From: Lachnospiraceae bacterium UBA4631 | Lineage (GTDB): Bacteria; Bacillota; Clostridia; Lachnospirales; Lachnospiraceae | Length of the DNA: 64,000 nt | Assembly: GCA_002406015.1 (NCBI GenBank) | Contig: DHMX01000022.1 | Span: forward strand, 361,617 to 425,616 | Direction: 5' to 3' | Shown here: in pieces, positions 55,383-63,467 of the stretch | Layout: each line of letters starts with the position of its first letter | How positions within the stretch are numbered: position 1 is the stretch's first letter | The notes under the pieces: model-generated | What the model saw: only the letters and a program-made list of their open reading frames with translations | Told to the model about the DNA's origin: nothing | Databases searched by the model: none | Position numbers and translations under genes: made by a program

Positions 55383-56339
55383 TTATCCTGCTATATATCC
55401 CAGATAACGAAGCAGGAATATCCATCCCGTCAATGTAACTGACGATAATACGGTTGTTAATACAATAATACTGGAAGAAAGTGTTTCATCCCCATGCATA
55501 TTTTTAGCCATAATATATGCAGTCGGTGTACTCGGTGATGCCAACATAATCAGCAACGCAAGCAGCTTCTGGTCCCGAAAGCCTAAGTGGATTGCAATCG
55601 GAAGCACCAGCATTGCCAGCCCAATCAGCTTAATAAATGTTGCTGCCAGAGTCGGCTTCATTTTTGCTAATGCCTTTCTTCCCTCAAAGCCTGCTCCAAT
55701 TGCAATTAAGGCTAACGGAGATGCCATGATACCAAGGTTCTGAATCGTCTTTTCCACCATTTGCGGAAGCTTCAGTTGGATGCCGGATGCCAGTATTCCC
55801 AACACGATTCCTATAATGATAGGATTCTTTAGTATATTCAGAATCGTGGTTTTTATCCTTCCCTTACTGTTCTGAATGGATACATCGTTGCTCTCAACCG
55901 TCAGAATCAGAACCGCAAACACATTATATAACGGTACTGCCCCTATAATCATCAGCGGTCCCATTCCGGAATCCCCATATATATTCTGAATAAATGCGAT
56001 TCCCAATATAGCCGCACTGCTTCGGTAGGATGCCTGTACGAATGCTCCGACCTCAGTCTTATCCTTCAGAAAAATCTTTGACAAACCCCAAATTATTAAA
56101 ATACTTACAATCGTTACACCTGCACAAAATCCGATATAGCTTCCGTCAAAATTATGCCGAATGTCTGTATTTTTCAAATCCAGAAAGAGCATACACGGCA
56201 GACAGACCTTAAATACGAATTTATTTGCGACATTGGCAAATTCATCGGTTATAAATCCAATCCGATGCAGAATATATCCTAAAACCATAATTGCAAAAAT
56301 AGGAACGGTTGCGTTTAAACTAAATATAAAACTATCCAT
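55383..56339 (-). CDS. AEC family transporter
   Basis: A ten-helix auxin-efflux-carrier-type membrane protein of 318 residues. It starts ATVPIFAIMVLGYILHRIGF and contains the central LASPSTPTAYIMAKNM stretch typical of the family. ATG at 56339 is chosen over TTG seven codons earlier; GTGGGGA is before it. The family moves organic anions and other small molecules, mostly uncharacterised. Being 18 bases ahead of deoB and pdp suggests a nucleoside-related substrate, which is inference. Confidence 0.9.
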   Translation of the reverse strand: MDSFIFSLNATVPIFAIMVLGYILHRIGFITDEFANVANKFVFKVCLPCMLFLDLKNTDIRHNFDGSYIGFCAGVTIVSILIIWGLSKIFLKDKTEVGAFVQASYRSSAAILGIAFIQNIYGDSGMGPLMIIGAVPLYNVFAVLILTVESNDVSIQNSKGRIKTTILNILKNPIIIGIVLGILASGIQLKLPQMVEKTIQNLGIMASPLALIAIGAGFEGRKALAKMKPTLAATFIKLIGLAMLVLPIAIHLGFRDQKLLALLIMLASPSTPTAYIMAKNMHGDETLSSSIIVLTTVLSSVTLTGWIFLLRYLGYIAG

Positions 56340-56378
56340 TGCATTTCCCCACTGATTCAAACTTCAGCTTATACTAGC

Positions 56379-56409
56379 AAACGGTAGTGACATAGCATCA
56401 CTACCGTTT
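56379..56409 (-). terminator. Terminator after the P-loop protein gene
   Basis: A perfect 12-bp stem (AAACGGTAGTGA at 56379-56390 with 56398-56409) and a 7-base loop, about 20 bases after the stop at 56433. The T-run on the minus strand is short, so termination may be partial. Confidence 0.6.
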
Positions 56410-56432
56410 CTATTTTCATTCTCGGATTTCCA

Positions 56433-56999
56433 TTATCCTCTTAACTTTTTCACCGTTGACTTTAATGATTGCTCAAATGCTTCTTCGGATGAATTTTCAA
56501 AGATAATCAATTCTTTAATATTGGTTGGTGGATTGTAATTCTGAGATGCTACATACTCATCCCAATGCTCCAGCTTCCATGTATCACGGTCTGAATTACG
56601 TTTAATCATCCGCTGGTGGCATACTTCAATATCTGTATTCACCCATACAACTACCAGTTCTGCACCCTTCTTTGCCAGACGCTCACGCAGCTTATCCAGA
56701 TATTCGTCATCCCGAATCTCATCTGTAAATGGTGCATTAATCAGGACTGTGTCATTATATTCTAATGCTTCCATTGCAATATCCAAGATAGCATAGTATT
56801 CATAGTCCCGAATTTCTCGCTGGAAGAAATCAGATGAACGGTTGTATTCTTCATTTGCCACTTTAAATATCTGCTTTGAAAGTACAATCAATGTATCTTT
56901 GTCAAGATATACACAATTCGTTAATGCCTTCGCCAATTGTCTTGTTACGTGTGTCTTTCCGCAAGCTGGTGGTGAAGTAACTAAAATCAAGTGTTTCAT
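56433..56999 (-). CDS. Small P-loop kinase/ATPase-like protein
   Basis: A 188-residue cytosolic protein with an N-terminal Walker A motif in TSPPACGKTHVTRQLA. The middle has DTVLINAPFTDEIRDDEYL and VVWVNTDIEVCHQRMIKRN, like the lid-region Arg/Asp patterns of shikimate-kinase/zeta-toxin-type phosphotransferases. The substrate is unknown, and no antitoxin gene is next to it. GGGAGG lies before the ATG and it is a single-gene unit. Confidence 0.8.
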   Translation of the reverse strand: MKHLILVTSPPACGKTHVTRQLAKALTNCVYLDKDTLIVLSKQIFKVANEEYNRSSDFFQREIRDYEYYAILDIAMEALEYNDTVLINAPFTDEIRDDEYLDKLRERLAKKGAELVVVWVNTDIEVCHQRMIKRNSDRDTWKLEHWDEYVASQNYNPPTNIKELIIFENSSEEAFEQSLKSTVKKLRG

Positions 57000-57042
57000 T
57001 GTTGTTCCTCCCGGTAAATTTTACTGTTTACTACATCCTAAA

Positions 57043-57071
57043 ATATTATCATATATTTTTTCCTTATGCAA
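57043..57071 (-). promoter_or_regulatory. Promoter of the P-loop protein gene
   Basis: The minus strand has TTGCAT (57071-57066), 17 bases and TAATAT (57048-57043), about 45 bases before the ATG at 56999. Confidence 0.7.
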
Positions 57072-57122
57072 GGAAAAGTAGTATGGATTTGCGATTTTAG
57101 AGTTGCGATTGAACCTGCAATT

Positions 57123-58037
57123 CTAATGACGACCGCCGCCACCGCTGTGACCGCCGCCACCGCCTCCTCCACCGCCGCCACTGCTACCGCCGCTGCTGCT
57201 GGAGGTATCGATATGGCGTGAGGTTGTATGCTTTGACAAAAATGTATCCTGCTTTGCAGTTACCTTGGCTTGACCACTCTGCACATATGTATTCTTGTCG
57301 GTGGTTTTGCTTCCCATCTTCTTTCCCAGATTAATAATAATAAAAATAGCTGTAATCAGAAGTGGTATATATATGGTTCGTGAATCCTTAATATGAAATT
57401 CCAATATATTCGGACTTACCATATCCGTCGCAAGATGATTTAACAGTCTCCGATAGCTTCGGTATGGATTGGTGTTGGAATATTCCCAGACATCATTCTC
57501 CAACTCTTCTAAATCAACCTCTGACAGATATATGTTATATGCTTTGTCAAAGAAGCTGTCACCGGAGGCTCCTCTGTAAGCCAAACATGCGGATTCCGCA
57601 TATCCATTTAAATCATACCAGTTATCTACATATATGACACCGGCACCGGTAGAATCTCCGGAATACGCCTCGCTGATATGTCCGTCATAACCAAACTTAA
57701 AGTATTCATAAAAATCTTCTGCAAACGTAATCGTTCTGTTTACCGAAGAATCATATGGGTCACTTCCCACATCCTCATCAATGGTTACAATTACAATGTC
57801 CAAGCCTAATTGCTTTTCCCGCTTTTCAATCAAACGCTGCAGCTTCTGCTCCTGTCTATCCGTTAATACATCCGCATAGTCAAACACTCGTCTGGTTGTT
57901 GTGCATTCATCGTTATTTCTTTCCGGAACCTGTGCAGCCCTGCTTGCCAGCATAACACTCCGATATACAAACGGAACTAAGAACAATACCGCAATACAGG
58001 CAGCCAGAATAATTAATACTTTTATATACTTCTTCAT
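57123..58037 (-). CDS. TPM-domain membrane protein with glycine-rich tail
   Basis: A 304-residue membrane protein of the TPM/YgcG family. One N-terminal helix (about 7-27) is followed by an extracellular TPM domain (YADVLTDRQEQKLQRLIEKR near 54-73 and IVIVTIDEDVG). A second helix near 226-240 follows, then a tail made of Gly with Ser and His (about ten Gly in a row) ending in RH. TPM proteins act in membrane or photosystem quality control elsewhere; here the role is unknown. It follows the zinc-ribbon gene by one base, so the two are coupled. Confidence 0.88.
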   Translation of the reverse strand: MKKYIKVLIILAACIAVLFLVPFVYRSVMLASRAAQVPERNNDECTTTRRVFDYADVLTDRQEQKLQRLIEKREKQLGLDIVIVTIDEDVGSDPYDSSVNRTITFAEDFYEYFKFGYDGHISEAYSGDSTGAGVIYVDNWYDLNGYAESACLAYRGASGDSFFDKAYNIYLSEVDLEELENDVWEYSNTNPYRSYRRLLNHLATDMVSPNILEFHIKDSRTIYIPLLITAIFIIINLGKKMGSKTTDKNTYVQSGQAKVTAKQDTFLSKHTTSRHIDTSSSSGGSSGGGGGGGGGGHSGGGGRH

Positions 58038-58038
58038 A

Positions 58039-59022
58039 CTAGAACACCTCCACGATATATTGTAAGACCTTGCACAGTAACATCAGCCCTGCAAACATAG
58101 TGCCTCCGGTGAATATGATTTTACTAATACTCTTCGGAAGGGTTCCGTATACTTTTCCTGTCTGACCGTTAATATAATATTCATAATCCTTTTTCTGATA
58201 ACGGTATACATATTTCCACACCGGCATGAGTGCAAATTCCCGCCCCTTTGGCATATTTATGTATTCCCGCTTCGTAGCAGAGGTACTGTTATAACCGGTA
58301 ATGGTAGACTGTATCCATGCTTCTGTATCATTATCTGCTTTTTTCCTTGCACGCTCTTCTAATTCGTTTGGATTCTGGTTATAGGTTTCTCCGTTATAGC
58401 CTGACATATATTTCGGTTGAAACTTCTCAAGGTCCTTATATACATATGGCTCCATGGCATCCATTATATTATCTGGCATTTTGATTGATGCATCTACCGG
58501 GATTCGCTTGTATGCAATATCCATTTCCCGATGCACCTGATACTTACTGGTTTCCGTATATTCGGTATCACCGCTTCTCCACACACGAACCTTGGTTCCG
58601 ATTCCGCTCCATACCGCATGCGTATCATAGCTGTACATCCAGAACGGAACATAGTCACCCTCCATTTTCTCTAACGTCCGCTGGGACAGAAAATCACTTG
58701 GACAAAACAGCTTATCCTTAAAGGATTTCCGCAATAATTCGGTTGCCTGTTCCTTTGTAAAACGAAACGGCAATATTAAATCCGGTCCATACGGATATGA
58801 GATTTTTTCATCAATAATTGTATAGGCTCCGCAATATTCACATCTGGTAGCCGAAGTAAATTCATCTACTGTCAATTTACCGCCGCAGGACGGACATGCA
58901 TAGCAATCTTCCTGATTCACAATTTCCTCTGAATCCTGAGCATTACAACTGGCACATACCATATGTCCGCTTGCCGCATCATATATGACATTACCGCCAC
59001 AATTCACACATTTAAATTGCAT
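58039..59022 (-). CDS. Double zinc-ribbon membrane-associated protein
   Basis: A 327-residue protein with two N-terminal TFIIB-like zinc ribbons: CVNCGG...CASCNAQ (about 4-28) and CPSCGGKLT...CEYCGAY (about 43-68). The central part is soluble with many Tyr/Arg, and a C-terminal helix (about 300-325) anchors it. GGGGAG lies upstream of the ATG. Homologues are common in Firmicutes next to TPM or SPFH proteins, with unknown function. It begins 54 bases after the small lipoprotein stop. Confidence 0.85.
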   Translation of the reverse strand: MQFKCVNCGGNVIYDAASGHMVCASCNAQDSEEIVNQEDCYACPSCGGKLTVDEFTSATRCEYCGAYTIIDEKISYPYGPDLILPFRFTKEQATELLRKSFKDKLFCPSDFLSQRTLEKMEGDYVPFWMYSYDTHAVWSGIGTKVRVWRSGDTEYTETSKYQVHREMDIAYKRIPVDASIKMPDNIMDAMEPYVYKDLEKFQPKYMSGYNGETYNQNPNELEERARKKADNDTEAWIQSTITGYNSTSATKREYINMPKGREFALMPVWKYVYRYQKKDYEYYINGQTGKVYGTLPKSISKIIFTGGTMFAGLMLLCKVLQYIVEVF

Positions 59023-59076
59023 TTACGTTTCTCCCCTTATCGTTTTCTTTCTCGCTATCGAACAATTGCTGCTTCA

Positions 59077-59214
59077 TCAGGAACGGTCTAACGTCCCCTC
59101 CTGCATCTGCTCTTGTATATTTGTATCCAGAGCATCCCGCTTTGGATTGGAACAGCCGACAACACCCAAAAGCAGTAAGCCAACCATTCCTAAAAGAATC
59201 CATCTTTTTTTCAC
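59077..59214 (-). CDS. Small lipoprotein, 45 residues, GTG start
   Basis: A short open frame that is easy to miss. It begins GTG at 59214, with GGAGG eight bases upstream, then KKRWILLGMVG, a hydrophobic run and the lipobox GVVGC (Cys21), followed by a charged 24-residue mature peptide ending in DRS. The N-terminal basic patch, hydrophobic core and lipobox are what a type II signal peptide needs. It is the first gene of the unit with the double zinc-ribbon and TPM proteins. Another frame over the same bases is open but lacks these marks. Confidence 0.75.
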   Translation of the reverse strand: MKKRWILLGMVGLLLLGVVGCSNPKRDALDTNIQEQMQEGTLDRS

Positions 59215-59307
59215 TCTTCTTACCTCCGCTATCCTTATATCCTGTGTTCTACCCGGATTTTTGATTTATATTTCGTAAGCAATTTTCTAATTCCTGCCTT
59301 GCTACAT

Positions 59308-59336
59308 ATTTTACTTCAATTATATGACATAGTCAA
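59308..59336 (-). promoter_or_regulatory. Promoter of the lipoprotein/zinc-ribbon/TPM unit
   Basis: TTGACT (59336-59331), 17 bases and TAAAAT (59313-59308) on the minus strand, about 95 bases before the GTG at 59214. Confidence 0.7.
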
Positions 59337-59376
59337 ACGATATAGCCAAATAATAATTATTAAAATTCCTAATTCA

Positions 59377-59403
59377 ACAATACAAGCCCTCCTGCATACT
59401 ATA
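59377..59403 (+). promoter_or_regulatory. Sigma-K-like sporulation promoter candidate
   Basis: AC at 59377-59378, a 16-base spacer and CATACTATA (59395-59403) match the Bacillus mother-cell pattern AC-N16/17-CATANNNTA. It is 32 bases before the ATG of the cysteine-rich gene. The pattern is short, so chance is possible; no sigma-A-type alternative is clear. Confidence 0.45.
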
Positions 59404-59434
59404 TCATTGTAAACTTATCATTGGAGGCAATGAC

Positions 59435-59698
59435 ATGAGTGATTTATCAGCAACTCAGTGCGGAGGCTGCGGCGGATGCGGTTCAAATGTGTTTGGAGGA
59501 AGCAGCTGTTCCTGCATCATAATTATCCTGCTGTTGCTCTGCTGCTGTGGTAACGGAAACAACGGATGCGGTAATAACGATGGATGCGGCTGTGATTCCT
59601 GCTGGATTATTATCTTATTACTGTTATTCTGCGGCTGCGGCAACAATGGAAACGGATGCGGAGGCTGCGGTGGCGGCTGCGGCGGTTGTGGCTGCTAA
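59435..59698 (+). CDS. High-cysteine, glycine-rich small protein (possible coat-type protein)
   Basis: An 87-residue protein with 19 cysteines and a great many glycines and asparagines. It has two near-repeat units, each a short Cys pair, a hydrophobic run (IIIILLLL, then WIIILLLLF) and a Cys/Gly/Asn stretch, and ends GGCGGGCGGCGC. GGAGG lies before the ATG. It resembles clostridial high-cysteine proteins sometimes annotated as chorion-like. The composition fits a disulfide-crosslinked structural layer; the sigma-K-like promoter would agree with a spore-coat role. A modified peptide precursor is possible but no maturation enzyme is nearby. Confidence 0.8.
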   Translation: MSDLSATQCGGCGGCGSNVFGGSSCSCIIIILLLLCCCGNGNNGCGNNDGCGCDSCWIIILLLLFCGCGNNGNGCGGCGGGCGGCGC

Positions 59699-59753
59699 TT
59701 CTGTTGGTATCTGTTAATCTGGATGATTCATCCAGCATTGTTTCAATTCTGTG

Positions 59754-59787
59754 TGGGAACTGTCGGATGGCAGTTCCCATTTTCTTG
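59754..59787 (+). terminator. Terminator of the cysteine-rich gene
   Basis: TGGGAACTG (59754-59762) pairs with CAGTTCCCA (59771-59779), an 8-base loop, followed by TTTTCTT. It isolates the cysteine-rich gene from the next plus-strand gene. Confidence 0.85.
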
Positions 59788-59895
59788 TCTAACCTGCTCT
59801 CCTATGTAATTTCATTTTTCCTGTCTGCATATACTACCAGTAAGAACTGGCATTCCATACAGACAGGGTACTTATACGGATAAGAAAGGATAGCT

Positions 59896-60387
59896 ATGAA
59901 CGACCATTTTCAACATCCACTTGACACTATATATCAGAATAACAGCCTGCTGCTGCTGGAAGCCATGATTCCTTATGTGGAACCATCTCTTAAGCTTCCA
60001 CTGGCACTTTTGATTAAGATGCAGGAAATCCGTATTCTTATGCAGGTATTTCATAATCCTGCACAATTGGATGCCTGCGGCATGAATCGTAACTGCGAAC
60101 ATCCGGATGAATTTATCCATGTCATGTGTAAGGCAATGGGAGTTGATTTCATGGGACAATTATCTAATATGCAGACCATGATGAACACCATGCAAATGAT
60201 GAATGCCATGCAGCCGGACACTACCGCTCCATCTGCTCCGGAGTCTATGTTCTCTGTTGTAAATGCTGCTGCGAAGTCCGAGCCGGAGGAATTTTCAACC
60301 TCTGCCAGAGATGACATGATTGATGCCATTCGACAAGTATTATCCGAACAGGAAGGAGATATTCATGAATCAGAACCAACTTCGTAA
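59896..60387 (+). CDS. Uncharacterised protein with methionine-rich segment
   Basis: No family recognised. The 163-residue soluble protein begins with a helical part (LLLLEAMIPYVEPSLKLPL) and a CGMNRNCEHPDEF stretch near 56-68 that could bind metal. A methionine-rich run MQTMMNTMQMMNAMQP follows near 95-110, then a Ser/Thr/Glu tail. GAAAGGA precedes the ATG. It overlaps the next gene by 23 bases, which has its own AAGGAG inside this one, so both are translated together. Confidence 0.7.
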   Translation: MNDHFQHPLDTIYQNNSLLLLEAMIPYVEPSLKLPLALLIKMQEIRILMQVFHNPAQLDACGMNRNCEHPDEFIHVMCKAMGVDFMGQLSNMQTMMNTMQMMNAMQPDTTAPSAPESMFSVVNAAAKSEPEEFSTSARDDMIDAIRQVLSEQEGDIHESEPTS

Positions 60388-60625
60388 CATTTCCCCTGCC
60401 AAGCTAAGAATTATCTTAGAACTTATGGAAGCCAGCAAGGGAAAATCAACAGATTCTATTTTACCGTTATTTATGCAGGCACAGCAGAAAATGCAGAAAC
60501 AGGGGCTTTCCTTCACACCGGAGGAAAGTCAGCTTATGCTGGATATGTTAAAGGCTGACCTGTCTCCGGCAGAAGCCCGAAAGGTTGATATGATGCAGTC
60601 ATTTTTGTCTAACCTGCAGGGATAA
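60365..60625 (+). CDS. Uncharacterised 86-residue helical protein
   Basis: No family recognised. It reads ISPAKLRIILELMEASKGKS, a mid segment rich in Gln/Met, then LSPAEARKVDMMQSFLSNL: an amphipathic helical bundle is likely. Start ATG 60365 has AAGGAG and lies within the previous gene. It stops four bases before the convergent 77-residue gene. Together with its neighbour it may be a conserved pair of small helper proteins, but the function is open. Confidence 0.75.
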   Translation: MNQNQLRNISPAKLRIILELMEASKGKSTDSILPLFMQAQQKMQKQGLSFTPEESQLMLDMLKADLSPAEARKVDMMQSFLSNLQG

Positions 60626-60628
60626 CAG

Positions 60629-60862
60629 CTATTCCCATTTCTGAATATCATGGTTTCGAATTGCAAGGTTGTGAACGTAGCGTTCCAGTTCTTCCTTGGA
60701 GGCAAATTCCTCCAGATGCCGTTCTATTTGCTCTCTGGATACATGGTCATAACCATTGAGCAATTCATCCAACTCATCCGAAGGTGTATGTTTCAGATTG
60801 GGAAATCCTGTCAACGCAGCCATAAGCGCTGTGTTTTGAAAGAAAAAATCGTTATTATACAT
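60629..60862 (-). CDS. Uncharacterised 77-residue acidic protein
   Basis: No family recognised. The product begins MYNNDFFFQNTALMAAL, with a mid part TPSDELDELLNGYDHVSREQIERHLEEF rich in Asp/Glu that looks like two helices. GAGGTGA precedes the ATG. A plus-strand frame overlaps it almost completely but has no good ribosome site. It converges on the plus-strand helical gene with only three bases between the stops. Confidence 0.65.
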   Translation of the reverse strand: MYNNDFFFQNTALMAALTGFPNLKHTPSDELDELLNGYDHVSREQIERHLEEFASKEELERYVHNLAIRNHDIQKWE

Positions 60863-60923
60863 GATTCATCACCTCAGCATTAGTATGCCGGAGTTTTGCC
60901 CGGTTCCATACTGGCAATATCTG

Positions 60924-60979
60924 AAAAAGCATCTGCACAGACCTATGCTTGTTCATAGCTCTTATGCAGATGCTTTTTT
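60924..60979 (-). terminator. Terminator of leuS
   Basis: AAAAAGCATCTGCA (60924-60937) pairs perfectly with TGCAGATGCTTTTT (60965-60978), with an inner CTATG/CATAG pair; the minus-strand end is TTTTT. It is about 35 bases after the leuS stop and may act on both strands. Confidence 0.85.
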
Positions 60980-61011
60980 CATTTATAACGATTTTCGTTT
61001 TGAATACTTTA

Positions 61012-63438
61012 CTATTTTTGTACGATATTTACAATCTTACCCGGCACATAGATTTCCTTTACAACCGTACCGGTTAATTTTTCGCTTACTGCCTGCTTTG
61101 CCTTCTGTAATACGGCATCCTTACCTTCGTCTACACCGATTACAATGGTTGCACGCGTTTTTCCGTTAATCTGTACCGGAATTTCAACCTCATCATCCTT
61201 CATTTCATCCTCGTTAAACTCCGGCCATTTCTGGTGGAATACAGAATAGCTTCCGCCCAACTGCTCCCACAGCTCCTCACCGATATGTGGTGCAAACGGA
61301 GCAATCATAATAACAGCCGCCTTCAGGGTTTCTTTGTCCACACCTGTAGTCTTAGTTAATTCCACGAACTTATTATTGTATTCCATAAATGCACTGACTA
61401 CGGTATTCAGGCTGAACTGTTCAAATCTGGTTGTAACATCCTTAATCATTCTATGACGAAGCTTAATCAGTTCCTTTGTTTCCGGAACATCCTTATCCTT
61501 ATTCGTCATTACCATGTTATAAAACCGGTTAATGAAACGATATACACCGTCAATTCCGCTGTCATCCCAGATAGAATCCAATTCCGGTGGTCCGATGAAC
61601 AGCTCATACAGACGCAGGGAATCACAACCGTAATCCCGTACCATATCATCCGGTGATACAATATTTCCCAAAGACTTACTCATCTTTGTAGCAGCTCCGG
61701 TTTCTCTGTCACGTCCGCAGACCATACCCTGATTAAAGAGCTTATGGAACGGTTCATCAAAGTCTACCACTCCGATGTCATGCAGGAATTTTGTATAGAA
61801 TCTCGCATATAACAGATGAAGCACCGCATGCTCTACACCTCCGATATACATATCAACCGGCAGATATTTATCTGCTTTTTCCCGGCTTACCAGCTCTTTA
61901 TCATTCTTCGGATCCACATAACGCAGGAAATACCAGGAAGAACCTGCCCACTGTGGCATGGTATTGGTTTCTCTCTTAGCCGGCTTTCCACAGCATGGAC
62001 AAGTTGTATTTACCCAGTCTGTTATATCTGCAAGCGGAGACTCTCCGGTTCCGGTCGGCTGATAGCTCTCTACATCCGGTAACAGCAACGGAAGCTGGTC
62101 CTCCGGCACCGGAACAGCACCGCAATCCGGGCAATGCACGATTGGAATCGGCTCTCCCCAATATCTCTGGCGGGAGAATACCCAGTCACGCAGCTTATAA
62201 TTTGTGGTCTTTTTACCGAAGCCCAGCTTTTCAATCATTGCCGGAGCCTCTTTCTTTAATACAGAAGATTCCATACCATTCCACTCACCGGAATTAATCA
62301 TAGTTCCGGAAGCCTCGGTATAGGCTTCTGTCATATTTTCAATTTCTTTTCCATCCTTTGCAATTACCTGAATAATCGGAAGGTCGAATTTCTTAGCAAA
62401 TGCAAAATCCCGGTCATCATGTGCCGGTACACACATAATGGCTCCTGTACCGTAATCTGCCAATACATAATCTGATAACCAAATCGGCACCTTGGCACCA
62501 TTTAACGGATTAATTGCATAGCTTCCCGTAAATACACCTGTCTTTTCTTTGTCCTGCATACGGTCAACATTGGACTTCATAGATGCATCATAAATATACT
62601 GCTCTACCGCCGCCTTTGTTTCCGGTGTTGATAAATCGGCTGCCAGCTTATGCTCCGGTGCCAGTACCATGAAGGTTGCTCCATATAAGGTATCCGGTCT
62701 TGTGGTGTATACGGTAATGGTTTCTTCTCTGCCGTCTACCTTGAAATCAACCTCTGCACCGTAAGAACGTCCAATCCAGTCAGACTGCATCTTCTTAACT
62801 TTTTCCGGCCAGTCAAGCGTATTTAAATCCTCTAATAATCTATCTGCATATGCGGTAATCTTTAACATCCATTGACGCAGATTCTTCTTTGTGACCTCAG
62901 AATGACAGCGTTCACATTTACCGTCTACAACTTCTTCATTCGCTAAGCCTGTTTTGCAGGAAGGACACCAGTTAATCGGCATCTGCTTCTCATAGGCAAG
63001 ACCTTTTTTGAACATCTGTACAAATATCCACTGTGTCCATTTATAATAATTCGGGTCGGTGGTATTTACTTCACGATCCCAGTCATAAATAGCAGCAATT
63101 TCATTAATCTGACGCTTGATGTTCTTCACATTCTCTGCGGTTGAAATACTCGGATGCACACCATTTTTAATTGCGTAGTTCTCTGCAGGAAGACCGAATG
63201 CATCCCATCCCATCGGATGAATCAGATAATATCCCTGCATCATCTTATAGCGGCTCCATGCATCACTGATAACATAGCCTCTCCAGTGACCTACATGCAG
63301 TCCGTTTCCGGATGGATATGGGAACATATCCAGACAGTAGTATTTCGGTTTCTTGCCGTCATCTACGTTAATCGGATGCTCTTCCCAGCCCTTTTTCCAT
63401 TTATTTTCGATTGCTCTGTGATTGTATGTGATAGCCAT
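61012..63438 (-). CDS. leuS: Leucyl-tRNA synthetase
   Basis: Charges tRNA-Leu; 808 residues. The HIGH motif appears as HVGH in PYPSGNGLHVGHWRGYV near 40-56 and the KMSKS loop in ATKMSKSLGNIV near 575-585. Two zinc motifs (CPSCKTG...CERCHSE and CPDCG...CPCCGK) are present, with an editing domain between. It starts 29 bases after the stop of the upstream gene at 63468, so there is no room for a T-box leader between the two. Confidence 0.99.
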   Translation of the reverse strand: MAITYNHRAIENKWKKGWEEHPINVDDGKKPKYYCLDMFPYPSGNGLHVGHWRGYVISDAWSRYKMMQGYYLIHPMGWDAFGLPAENYAIKNGVHPSISTAENVKNIKRQINEIAAIYDWDREVNTTDPNYYKWTQWIFVQMFKKGLAYEKQMPINWCPSCKTGLANEEVVDGKCERCHSEVTKKNLRQWMLKITAYADRLLEDLNTLDWPEKVKKMQSDWIGRSYGAEVDFKVDGREETITVYTTRPDTLYGATFMVLAPEHKLAADLSTPETKAAVEQYIYDASMKSNVDRMQDKEKTGVFTGSYAINPLNGAKVPIWLSDYVLADYGTGAIMCVPAHDDRDFAFAKKFDLPIIQVIAKDGKEIENMTEAYTEASGTMINSGEWNGMESSVLKKEAPAMIEKLGFGKKTTNYKLRDWVFSRQRYWGEPIPIVHCPDCGAVPVPEDQLPLLLPDVESYQPTGTGESPLADITDWVNTTCPCCGKPAKRETNTMPQWAGSSWYFLRYVDPKNDKELVSREKADKYLPVDMYIGGVEHAVLHLLYARFYTKFLHDIGVVDFDEPFHKLFNQGMVCGRDRETGAATKMSKSLGNIVSPDDMVRDYGCDSLRLYELFIGPPELDSIWDDSGIDGVYRFINRFYNMVMTNKDKDVPETKELIKLRHRMIKDVTTRFEQFSLNTVVSAFMEYNNKFVELTKTTGVDKETLKAAVIMIAPFAPHIGEELWEQLGGSYSVFHQKWPEFNEDEMKDDEVEIPVQINGKTRATIVIGVDEGKDAVLQKAKQAVSEKLTGTVVKEIYVPGKIVNIVQK

Positions 63439-63467
63439 TTTCTATCCTCCTGATTTATGTCTATAAT

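Noticed and set aside
59012..59203. 63-residue minus-strand frame before the double zinc-ribbon gene
   Set aside because: It overlaps the small lipoprotein in another frame and the start of the next gene; the lipoprotein frame has the ribosome site, signal peptide and lipobox.
60650..60883. Plus-strand 77-residue frame opposite the acidic small gene
   Set aside because: No ribosome site, unusual composition, and the minus-strand frame has GAGGTGA before its ATG.
63439..63467. T-box or other leader directly before leuS
   Set aside because: Only 29 bases separate leuS from the preceding stop, too little for a T-box.
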